Below, piece by piece: positions 12,486 to 23,300 of a stretch of DNA of 64,000 nt; positions within the stretch are counted from its first letter, which is position 1, and each line of letters begins with the position of its first letter. The notes beneath the pieces are model-generated. The model did not search any database. It saw only the letters and a program-made list of their open reading frames with translations, and was not told the DNA's origin. This DNA is from Oenanthe sinensis (taxonomy: Eukaryota; Streptophyta; Magnoliopsida; Apiales; Apiaceae): NCBI GenBank assembly GCA_028671895.1, contig CM053810.1, positions 31,351,501 to 31,415,500 of the forward strand, given 5' to 3'. The position numbers were made by a program, and so were the translations under genes.

Positions 12486-13690
12486 CCATTGAGATAATTA
12501 GCGGCCAACCTTATATAAGTCTATGATATATTTTCACATATAATAAATATGTGAAAATGGCTCCTGCTGCAGCTAGAGATACCATCACATTTTATATGTT
12601 TTGCACACACAAAGCAGACCCAAAAATTCAATCAAATATAAACAAAAGTTGAAACCCCCCAAATTTAACTAGATGCGAACACTAATTCCCTGCACAAGAT
12701 AGACAATATCAAATTACACACTTTATATATATCTCTCAACAATAATCCATATATGAAATTTAAAAGAAAATAAACAAACACACAATTTACCTTAATGAAA
12801 TCCCCAAATTTAACTCCTAACCACCTCGGAATTGACAAGTCTCAAATTGAGTCTCTAACAAAAACAATAGATATATAATTGGAAATCAAAATAATAGAAA
12901 TTAGTGAGGAGCCAATCAATTGGAGCAAGGAAAATATAATTAGAGACAAAAAGTGAAAACCCCAATTTTAAAGCCCTAACTACCACTAACACATAGATAG
13001 ACACAATTACATACATATAAATCTATACATATATCAACAAATCCATCTCTGTTTCTTCACACACCACTACCACATAGATAGACACAATTACATACAGAAA
13101 TAGAGGCGACGAATGCGTACCTAGCATCGTCGAACAACAATCTCGATGAACAGATTTCTCAGCTTATGCAGTGCAATCTCGAAACCCCTAAAAAACCCTA
13201 AAAATGTGAGCACAAAATCGGACTACAAATTCAGAAATAAACAAGAAATATTGTGGTGCTCCTTCATTTTGAGAAATATCAAAACCCGATTTAAGCTCCT
13301 TCGATATAACCCGATCTGGAGATGAGCTTCGATTTAACCAAAACCCTAACTGAAACTTACGAATCTAATGCCCGGATTGAAGGGTACATCTTCGATTTGG
13401 AGGGTAGATCTTCGATTTGAAGAGTACATCTTCGATTTGTGAGGGTAGATCTTCGATGTGAGGGTAATAAAAATAGTATCATGAGTGTGTTTGAGGGCAG
13501 AGAGAAATATATGAGTGTTTGGGGGGAAATATGCCGCCCAATTTTTCCCAAGTACCATGTACTGTGTAGTGAGTGTAAAAATATTGATAAAATTCAAGAT
13601 TATTTTATTATAAAATTAAATTTATATAATATAACAAAATTTAATATTTTTAATTAATATTTTAAATCACTTAAGAAAATATATGGTTCA
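12486..13690. other. No gene recognised; CACTA internal sequence, possible 5' leader of a captured gene
   Basis: AT-rich sequence. Around 13360-13460 a short tandem of about 20-35 bp units (ATCTTCGATTTG variants) occurs. On the minus strand, 13110-13340 has the look of a 5' leader (CT-rich, AACCCTAA-type motifs, a donor-like GTACGC near 13115), but no protein could be assigned. Confidence 0.3.
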
Positions 13691-15095
13691 ATGAAAATAT
13701 AATTTAAAAAAATTATTAATATAGTATAAACAAATGGGAAGGTGTACTTTTGACCGGTTTGACTATTAAAAAAAATACACCAAATAAATTTGAAATTTTT
13801 TAAATAAATTCACAAATCACTAAAGAAATTAGATATTAACATCCGTATGGTTGGATCGTCGAAAAAGAAATTTAAAAAAATAGAATCATCATTCAGCACA
13901 AAACTAATTAATTAGAATATTACTTTGACTATTAAAAAAACACATCGAATAAATTTGAAATTTTTTAAAAAATTTCACACATCACTAAAATCATTAGATA
14001 TTAACATCCGTATGGTTGGATCGTCGAAAGAGAAATTTAAAAAAATAGATTCAGCATTCAGCACAACACTAGTTATAGAGAACGTCTAGTTTGACCGGTT
14101 TGACTAGTATAAAATCACATAGAATAAAACTGAAAATTTAAAAAAAAAATTGGCACCACTAAAATAGTCATATATTAACATCCGTACGGTTGGATCGTCG
14201 AAAAAGAAATTTAAAAAAATAGATTCAGTATTCAGCACAATATTAGTTATAGAGAAAGTCTCGTTTGATCGGTTTGACTAGTATAAAACCACATAGAATA
14301 AAACTGATTTTTTTATAAATAAATTGACATTACTAAAATAGTCAGATATTAACATCCGTACGGTTGGATCGTCGAAAAAGAAATTTAAAAAAATAAATTC
14401 AGCATTCAGCACAACACTAGTTATAGAGAAAGTCTAATTTGATCGGTTTGACTAGTATAATATCACATAGAATAAAACTGAAATTTTAAAAAAAAAATTA
14501 GCGTCACTAAAATAGTCAGATATTAACATCTGTACGGTTGGATCGTTGAAAAAGAAATTTAAAAAAATAGATTCAGCGTTCAGCACAACACTAGTTATAG
14601 AGAACGTCTAGTTTGACTAGTATAAAATCATATAGAATAAAACTGAATTTTTTAAAAAAAAATTGGCACCATTTAAATAGTCAGATATTAACATCCGTAC
14701 GGTTGGATCGTCGAAAAAGAAATTTAAAAAAATAGATTCAGCATTCAGCACAACATTAGTTATAGAGAAAGTCTCGTTTGACCGGTTTGACTAGTATAAA
14801 ATCACATAGAATAAAATTGAAATTTTTTTAAAAAAAATTGGCATTACTAAAATATTTAGATATTTACATCCGTACGGTTGGATCGTCGAAAAAGAAATTT
14901 TAAAAAATAAATTTAGCATTTAGCACAACACTAGTTACAGAAAAAGTCTAGTTTGACCGGTTTGACTAGTATAAAATCACAGAAAATAAAACTGAATTAT
15001 TTAGCACCACTAAAATAGTAAGATATTAACATCCGTATAGTTGGATCGTCGAAAATAAATTTAAAAAAAATAATTCAGCAATCAGGTTATACTAA
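13690..15095 (+). repeat. Tandem array of about 170 bp units (eight copies)
   Basis: The core GGTTGGATCGTCG or a close variant occurs at about 13849, 14014, 14188, 14362, 14536, 14701, 14876 and 15039, giving periods of 163-175 bp. Each unit runs: GGTTTGACTAGTATAAAATC, AT-rich spacer, TTAACATCCGTACGG, the core, AAAAAGAAATTT, and ATTCAGCATTCAGCACAAC. The core is best conserved and the spacer most variable. It has no coding potential. It lies just inside the right subterminal region of the CACTA element; internal tandem repeats are common in such elements. Confidence 0.9.
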
Positions 15096-15179
15096 TTATT
15101 ATATAAAGACTAGAAAATACAAAGGCAACACCAAACAACCAAATGCAACGCTACCATATTAAATGCAACGCTTGTGATG

Positions 15180-15465
15180 GAGACCACATGCCACGTCAGC
15201 ATGGGACTTGACGCCACATCAGCAGATGTGGGCCCCACAACTGCCACGTCAGCGTGGGCCCCACTGCCACGTCAGCAGTGGTGGGGCCCCCACTGCCACA
15301 TCAGTGTGGGTCCCACTGCCATGTCAGCGTGGGTCCCACTGCCACGTCAGCAATGGTGGCCCACTTGTGAGCCCCACCAGCCACGTCAGCATGGGCTTCA
15401 TTGCCACGCCATCCGTGGTGGGCCCCCACTGCCACGTCAGCGCTAACCCACTGCCACGTCAGCAA
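15180..15465 (+). repeat. CCACGTCAGC-rich GC block
   Basis: Imperfect units of 20-30 bp of the type TGCCACGTCAGCGTGGGCCC. Seven exact CCACGTCAGC copies plus degenerate ones (CCACATCAG, CCATGTCAG) are seen. The block contrasts sharply with its AT-rich surroundings. Each unit contains an ACGT-core bZIP-type site. ORFs across it are repeat artefacts. Confidence 0.85.
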
Positions 15466-15469
15466 TTAT

Positions 15470-15669
15470 TAAAAAAAAATTAGCTAATGCAACACCATTC
15501 GTTAGTGTTGCATTCACTGCAACACCATGAGTAATATGCAACACGAAGTTTTATCTAATGCGATACTATTTTAGCAGTATTGCAAAAGAGCCAAAAATTC
15601 AGAGCTACTGCAATGTTTTCAGTGCAACGCTTTCTAAAAGCATTGCCTATGAGCACTTATGGCGTAGTG
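15470..15669. repeat. Right subterminal repeats and terminus of the CACTA element
   Basis: GCAACAC/GTGTTGC motifs occur at about 15488-15660 in both orientations, and the element ends with TAGTG at 15665-15669. The next three bases (ATT) would be the right copy of a 3 bp target duplication; the left copy is off the window. Confidence 0.65.
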
Positions 15670-18370
15670 ATTCCAAATATAGCCAAATCCCTTGTACATC
15701 ATTTACTGTCATCTCCAAAGGTTACCATTGGGTAGGCTTTCCCAACCAACTGTGATAACAGAGCTTTAATCTTAATCATATGCCTCGAACAATAAATGTC
15801 ACGAAGTCACATAATTTTTGTCTTTTGTTACATACTCTGCAATCACAAATGATTAAGCTTCTTGGTACTCAACTTTAATTGAGTCCAGATGGGTTCGAGA
15901 TATTACTTTCAACAGTGGTAACAACAGCTTCAATATGCATATTAGAAAATTCAGTATTATCTACTTTAATCATTCTACACAAGTGTAACAGATATAAAGC
16001 AGATTTATAGATAGTCAATAATTTTCTAAAAGCACATGGAATAGAAGAACTAACAAATTAATTACTAATTTTGTCTAATCCATTTCTGTTGTTATCTAAC
16101 ATTTTTAACTATCTCTAATTACCTAAGTCAGTTTTAGATTAAGTCTCGAATCAACAAGTCTTACTGACTAATTAGATAATTCTACAATCTTTTAATCATC
16201 TTAACCCCTAACAAGCAATACATGATCTAATATGGAATTTAAGTGCAATTAGGTGAGTAAGAGGAAATCATATGAAAATAAGCACATAAATAATTTCAAG
16301 AATATGCAGAATATTTGAATAAAACATTACGAGCAATATCAAATTCCTCATACACATAACAAGTCATTTATCACAATAAGAACAAATATAAAATATATGA
16401 TCTATGTCGTGTTTGTCTATTTAGAAATTTCACAACATTAACAGAGGTATTATATCACAGAAGATTTAAATCAAGTTCTAGCAAATGTTCAGGGATACAC
16501 CTAACTGTCTAGAACACCCTATCTAATTCTAGATATTCATTTTACTGCATATAAAATCAAGTATGAAATGTACTTATTTAAACTCATGAATCCTAGCATG
16601 CAAAACTCATTCTTAGCAATCAATTAAAAATTTAAGTCCTAAGATGCTAACATGCTGACATAAATATAATACATTTCAATACCTAATAATTATATAGTTC
16701 TGAATTAGATAAATGTATACTAGTTAGAATGTGTACATGTGAAGTGCTTAGTGATTCATCTCCAGTGTTGGTCATTGATGCCAGATATCCATTTGGTTCA
16801 TCACTGTCACTGATAGAATCATCCATGCATTTAACTTCATCAATAAATGTTTTCCCTTGCAGCATCCTCACTAATTCCTGAGATTCCTACCTTAACCCAA
16901 CACAGTGTCTATCATCATTTGCTTTGATAGGCTTCTTCAAACTGTGTAGCAAACCCTTAATCTTGTCTTTCTAATATAAACCATTCATGTCTTGTAACCG
17001 CCTCTTGAACTGGTCTTGAAGATCTCCTCTTTGGAATCTATAGGTAAGGACCTTAGATTAAGAATTGGGATTTCGTCTGAATCTGATTTCACTGAACTTC
17101 CTGTTACCCTGCAGGCTTAACTTGCAGTCCAGTTCTCAAGATATTCCAAAGTGCCAAATTCATTTATAACACCTTGAACACTACCTCAAGCTACAACATC
17201 TTCAATTTAGCTTCTAGGATCATTTCGTTTTTGTTCAGAGGTACTCAACCTTGACGTCAATAAAATTTGGTTCCTGGGTCACAAATACAGTGGATATGCT
17301 AACAACTTGCTTTACCAAATATTATCTTCTTCAGCTCTTGTTCTAATTCATAGGCCTTCAGCACATAAAGTTGACAATGTGGTTGTATCCTTAAATCCAT
17401 GTTGGCTGTAATCCTGTGTTCCAGATGATCTGTAGTGTTAGCATGAACTTCCTGTAATCTCCCTGTAGAATAATCTTTAAGGTTTGTTCTGAGATTCTAG
17501 GACGTCTAGTCTTTTTTCCTTCACTACTTTAACCCCTAAGATTTTTCATCCAAAAATTCAACTCAAATTAAAAAAAAAGTACCAAAATTAATCTCTTTTC
17601 TTCCTGCATCCGAATAACCAGTGGGATCCTTTGGAGTAAACCTTTGAGGAAATTAGTACCACTTCTTCTTCAACCTGTTCCAGAATTAAGTTCATTGGAT
17701 AATCTTCAGTCAATTTTAGTTGTCTTCAATACCTGGAAAAATCTTCATCTACTACTCCTTGAGCATCCTCGAATTACTATTTAAGAAAAATTTAAGTTTA
17801 CAGAATTTTTAATTTTCTTTGAAAATAAATTAATCAAAAATAAAATTTTACAACAAAATAATTTTCAAGAATTTTGAATTTTCTTAAAAATTAAGATATC
17901 TTAAATTAATACTTAAGAAAAATTTTAGTTTTCAAGAATTTTAAATTTCCTGGAAAAATAAATAAATCTAAAATAAAAATTAAATTAAGATGTAAACTTG
18001 AAGTAGACTGCAAATGGTGTGAGTGTCGCTGAAATGCTGTAAACCTAAAATAGAAAAAATAAATATATTTAAGTTATAAAAATAAATTTACTTAAGTTTA
18101 AATCATAGATTTATTTTAAATTAAATTTATAAAATATATTTTTTTAAATTAAGTTTATGAAATAAACTTATTCAAGTTTAAATAATAAACTCATTTAAAT
18201 TAAATTTATAAAATAAATTTATTAAAAATAAATATATAAAATAAACTTATCAAAATTTAAAATTATAAAATAAATTTATTTCTCAAGTCCTCTAATCTTG
18301 TGTAGTCCAAACAATTTCAACACTCTGAGCTTCACTGAGTTGTGGATCTTGATTTGTATATCAATCAGAT
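15670..18370. other. No confident gene; probable degenerate internal part of a SIRE-like element
   Basis: A primer-binding-like site and LTR start at 18371-18390 place this 2.7 kb on the internal side of a minus-strand element. On the minus strand short frames persist (for example QDQFKRRLQDMNGLY near 17000 and the ORF at 16683-16871) but stops are frequent and I do not recognise the protein. 17780-18280 is very AT-rich low-complexity sequence (AAATAAATTTATTT-like). Confidence 0.35.
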
Positions 18371-18379
18371 CTGATACCA
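18371..18379 (-). other. Primer binding site beside old SIRE-like LTR 1
   Basis: The plus strand reads CTGATACCA, so the sense strand is TGGTATCAG. It sits next to the LTR edge at about 18382 and indicates a minus-strand element. Confidence 0.55.
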
Positions 18380-18381
18380 AT

Positions 18382-18752
18382 TTTTGGGTCCTAGAAGTAT
18401 CGTAGAAAGGGGGTTTAATACGATACTCACTAAATTAAAAAAAATTCTTTCCAATCTTTTGCGGATAAATAATTTAGAGTTCGGTTAGTGATTCGAATTC
18501 ATGAGGTGAAAAGTGTTTAGGAGGCTGACTTACTAATTTTCTGTATTTATGAATAATCATTAATGTTCTAGAAAATTAGCAAGTAATTTAATGAGACAAG
18601 TTTCGGGGAATATATCTTTCGTATATAAACCCTGAAGTTGCTACACCCAGTTAAAAATATACTTGGTTTTCGAAGAACATATTAGTTTTTTGCTTCTATA
18701 AAGAGATATAACTTAATCCCTATACAATATTTGACTATGTGTTTGTACTTAC
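18382..18752 (-). repeat. Old SIRE-like LTR 1, first part (split by Copia-2)
   Basis: The edge TTTTGGGTCCTAGAAGTATCG followed by GTAGAAAGGGGG and TTTAATACGATACTC matches the LTR edges at 30932 (TGTTGGTCC..., GTAGAAGGGGGGTTGGATAC) and 54788 (TGTTAGGTCC..., GTAGAGGGGGG, GTGAATACAAC). The LTR is cut at 18752 by Copia-2 and resumes after 29331. Confidence 0.65.
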
Positions 18753-20302
18753 TGTTGGGTTCCGAGGCATAAAACGCAGCGGATAAACGTAAATATAACG
18801 AAAATTTTCGGAACCCAAACGCAGGATCATGTATAAGAATTGACGGATTATGGTGATAATCGAATCATACCTATTAAGATTTTGAATGCCACGAACTCAA
18901 CGGAGATCCTTGCTATCACGATTTGTGTCTTCCTCTCGAAAGCACCTCTATGGTATCCACACGAGCACCTTCAAGAACGTCTCACGATCTTGAACACGGA
19001 ACGGAAGTACTAGCCTCCTTTGATAGGTTTCGAATTCTCTCTGCCTCTTCCTATGCTGCCTCTTCTGCTAGGGTTTATACAAAAACGTCCAAGCCATTTA
19101 ACCTATCATTATCTATTTATAATGATTGGTTAATGGGCCTTTTTAGCAAAAACCTAACCCATGTAGGCATAGGATTAAATAATAAAACATGCTTCTATTA
19201 TTTAATTAATAATTAAGTCACACTTAATTATTATTGGCAGAAATATAATTCTTCAAATTCGAATTTATTTCAATTAATTAAGTCTCACTTAATTAATATA
19301 ATAAATTCGAATTAATCATCAATTAATTTAAATTTATAATTTAAATTAACTATTCTTCTAGGTGCTCTATGTGTGTGACCCTATAGGCTATTATTTAATT
19401 AGCAATAATTTTATTCTCCAATAAAATTATAAACAATGAGCGGTATCTAGTAATACATCATTGCTACCTAATTAAACAATAATTAAATCGTGATTCGATA
19501 AAACCTTTCGTGATTAATGTTTCCGTGTAATATAATCCCTTTAACCATATATATTATAGATTAAACTCGAGGCATGTATTTAGTCATCCTCTTCAACATT
19601 TAATCCGGGTTTACTTGATCCATGAGTAGACTATGAAAAACAAATCATTATTTGAGCACGGCCATGCATTTTATAGTCTCACTCAATCAAGAGGCCAATA
19701 ATATCTCTCCTAATTATAGGAGGGTTAAATCCTTTATCTATCATTCATATTTCTCATACGACTCATGATATACCCGATGTCCACTTTTATCATCACCCGG
19801 TCAAAGGTAACTTTTAATGTAGTCAAAGTATATCAATCCTCGTATAGAAATATAATGATCTCAAGTCAGAGGATCATTACACCATTATCACTGTGAGTCT
19901 TTCTTATGACTTAATTAAACATGAAGAATCTCACTGTGGGTCTGTCCAGTACCATGTACCCCTACATGTACCTATGTATTGACTTTAGTATCCCCATACT
20001 TATAACCAATGAGATGTGGTTATCTGTCAAACAACATACTAGTCTATTTATGTATTATTATTGTCCTATCATAATAATACTCGACTAGGGAACCTTTAAG
20101 AATATGATATATTATATAATCTCAAGTTCAAGTCATGTACTTAAACTATATAACGAGTATCATGATTCTAAGGACATTTATTATGCTAACAAATATATCG
20201 CAGTAATTAAAGTCATAATAAATACGTTTATTGAATAATCAAATGACATATATGTTTATTAAAAGGAAAAATTGTATTGCCTCTAGGGCACCTACACTAA
20301 CA
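18753..20302 (-). repeat. 3' LTR of Copia-2
   Basis: 1550 bp. It shares private bases with 27782-29331 against the solo LTR (for example CTTGCTATC, GGCAGAAAT, CTCGAGGCATG), which pairs these two as the element's own LTRs. Confidence 0.95.
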
Positions 20303-20313
20303 ATCTCCCACTT
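20303..20313 (-). other. Polypurine tract of Copia-2
   Basis: The plus strand reads ATCTCCCACTT, so the sense strand is AAGTGGGAGAT, identical to the Copia-1 tract and adjacent to the 3' LTR. Confidence 0.85.
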
Positions 20314-20316
20314 GCA

Positions 20317-23300
20317 CTAGAGCCAATCACCCATGTATCTAATACCCATGGAACTAGTGTGACCGTCGTGCTTCTGCTGCGACAAGCCTTTGGTCAGTGG
20401 GTCTGCAATGTTATCATTTGTGTGCACTTTACATATGTGTATGTCACCCCTCTCATTAATCTCTCGAATGAGGTGATATCTCCTGAGTATATGTTTGGTT
20501 CGGGAGTGAGCTCTAGGTTCTTTAGCTTGTGCAATGGCTCCATTATTATCGCAGTATAGATCAATGGGATCTGCGATTGATGGAACCACTCCCAATTCAG
20601 TAATGAATTTTCGAATCCAAACTGCTTCCTTAGCCGCTTCACAAGCTGCAATGTACTCAGCCTCCATTGTAGAATCAGCTACTGTTTCTTGTTTTGAACT
20701 CTTCCAACTTACAGCACCTCCGTTTAGACAAAACACAAAACCAGACTGTGATACAGTATCATCCCTGTCTGTTTGGAAACTTGCATCGGTGTAACCTTTT
20801 ACTACTAGTTTCTCCTCTCCTCCATACACCAAGAATGAATCTTTAGTCCTTTTCAAGTACTTTAGAATATTCTTGACAGCCGTCCAGTGACCTTCACCTG
20901 GATTAGATTGGTATCTGCTCGTCATGCTTAAAGCATACGAAACATCTGGGCGAGTACATACCATCGCATACATGATGGATCCAATTGCTGAGGCATATGG
21001 AACCTTACTCATGCGGTCCTTGTCATCCAATGATTTCGGACACTGATCTTTAGAGATCGTTATCCCTTGAGATACGGGGACATATCCCCTTTTTGCATTT
21101 TGCATACCAAAACGGTGCAAAACCTTATCGATGTATGTACTCTGACTTAGACCGATCATCCTTCTAGATCTATCCCTATAGATCCTCATTCCTAGAATGT
21201 AGGATGCATCTCCTAAGTCTTTCATAGAGAAATTACTCCCTAACCAAATCTTAACAGCCTTGAGAGAAGGTATGTCATTCCCCATTAGTAGTATGTCATC
21301 AACATATAGTACTATGAATGCCACATGGCTCCCACTAACCTTCTTGTAAACACAAGGTTCATCCTCGTTTTGAACAAATCCATACTCTTTGATAGTTTCA
21401 TCAAAACGGATGTTCCATCTCCTAGAGGCTTGCTTTAATCCATAAATGGATCGACGTAATTTACATATCTTGCTAACATTCCCTGGACTGACAAAACCTT
21501 CAGGTTGTGTCATGTACACATCCACATCTTCTTCAAGGCTTCCATTAAGGAAGGCTGTTTTGACATCCATTTGCCAGATTTCATAATCATGGAATGCTGC
21601 AATAGCAAGCAAAATCCTTATGGATTTGACCATAGCCACTGGTGAGAAGGTTTCATCATAGTCAATACCATGAATTTGCTTGAAACCTTTTGCAACTAGC
21701 CTTGCTTTATAGGTCTGAACATTTCCATCCATGTCAGTTTTCTTCTTGAAAACCCATTTGCACCCTATGGGTTTTACCCCTTCAGGTGGATCAACCAAAG
21801 TCCATACTTGGTTTTCATACATGGATTCCATCTCGGATTTCATGGCTTCTAGCCATCTCTTAGATTCTGGACTGCTCATAGCATCTTGGTATGTGAGAGG
21901 CTCATCTTCATCTATGAGCATCAAATCACCACATTGAGTCAAAAGAAATCCATATCTCTCTGGCTCATGGCGAATTCTACCAGTTCTACGAACAACCTGT
22001 GTTTGTTGAGCGTTATTATTATCCTGCTCTTGTTCCACTTCAGGTTCAATGCTATTTTGTGGTTCTCGATCTTCATCGAGGTCTATAGTTCTCCCACTGT
22101 TTCTTTTGGAAACAAAATCCCTTTCCATGAAGACAGCATCTCGAGCAATAAACACTTTTTGCTCAGAAGGACTATAGAAGTAATACGCCTTTGTTTCTTT
22201 AGGGTATCCCACAAAATTGCACTCTTCAGATTTAGGTCCAAGCTTGTCAGATACTTGACGTCTCACAAACGCCTTGTGATGGGTTCCGAGGCATAAAACG
22301 CAGCGGATAAACGTAAATATAACGAAAATTTTCGGAACCCAAACGCAGGATCATGTATAAGAATTGACGGATTATGGTGATAATCGAATCATACCTATTA
22401 AGATTTTGAATGCCACGAACTCAACGGAGATCCTAGCTATCACGATTTGTGTCTTCCTCTCGAAAGCACCTCTATGGTATCCACACGAGCACCTTCAAGA
22501 ACGTCTCACGATCTTGAACACGGAACGGAAGTACTAGCCTCCTTTGATAGGTTTCGAATTCTCTCTGCCTCTTCCTATGCTGCCTCTTCTGCTAGGGTTT
22601 TTACAAAAACGTGCAAGCCATTTAACCTATCATTATCTATTTATAATGATTGGTTAATGGGCCTTTTTAGCAAAAACCTAACCCATGTAGGCATAGGATT
22701 AAATAATAAAACATGCTTCTATTATTTAATTAATAATTAAGTCACACTTAATTATTATTGGAAGAAATATAATTCTTCAAATTCGAATTTATTTCAATTA
22801 ATTAAGTCTCACTTAATTAATATAATAAATTCGAATTAATCATCAATTAATTTAAATCTATAATTTAAATTAACTATTCCTCTAGGTGCTCTATGTGTGT
22901 GACCCTATAGGCTATTATTTAATTAGCAATAATTTTATTCTCCAATAAAATTATAAACAATGAGCGGTATCTAGTAATACATCATTGCTACCTAATTAAA
23001 CAATAATTAAATCGTGATTCGATAAAACCTTTCGTGATTAATGTTTCCGTGTAATATAATCCCTTTAACCATATATATTATAGATTAAACTCGAGCCATG
23101 TATTTAGTCATCCTCTTTAACATTTAATCCGGGTTTACTTGATCCATGAGTAGACTATGAAAAACAAATCATTATTTGAGCACGGCCATGCATTTTATAG
23201 TCTCACTCAATCAAGAGGCCAATAATATCTCTCCTAATTATAGGAGGGTTAAATCCTTTATCTATCATTCATATTTCTCATACGACTCATGATATACCCG

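Larger units (their letters stand above)
1..15669. mobile_element. Non-autonomous CACTA element carrying gene fragments (left end outside window)
   Basis: The right terminus reads GGCGTAGTG at 15661-15669, so the inverted end is CACTACGCC, as in plant CACTA (En/Spm) elements. Inside this end lie repeated GCAACAC/GCAACGC motifs in both orientations and a CCACGTCAGC-rich block. The same two motif classes fill 1-480, in the order expected for the opposite end. No CACTA transposase (TnpD-like) reading frame was seen. Between the repeat zones are exon fragments of two unrelated host genes, a 170 bp array and a nested Copia element. I infer a gene-capturing (Pack-CACTA-like) element. Caveats: the left terminus is not visible, and the left and right blocks have the same polarity instead of mirror polarity, so 1-480 could belong to a second, adjacent element. 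Confidence 0.6.

Noticed and set aside
15174..15483. Overlapping ORFs rich in His/Pro/Gln
   Set aside because: Repeats of CCACGTCAGCGTGGGCC read in two frames; no protein signature.
15558..15755. 65-codon ORF across the CACTA right end
   Set aside because: It spans the transposon border at 15669 and has no family features.
16683..16871. 62-codon minus-strand ORF
   Set aside because: Flanking frames are broken and the protein is not recognised; left as part of a degenerate element.
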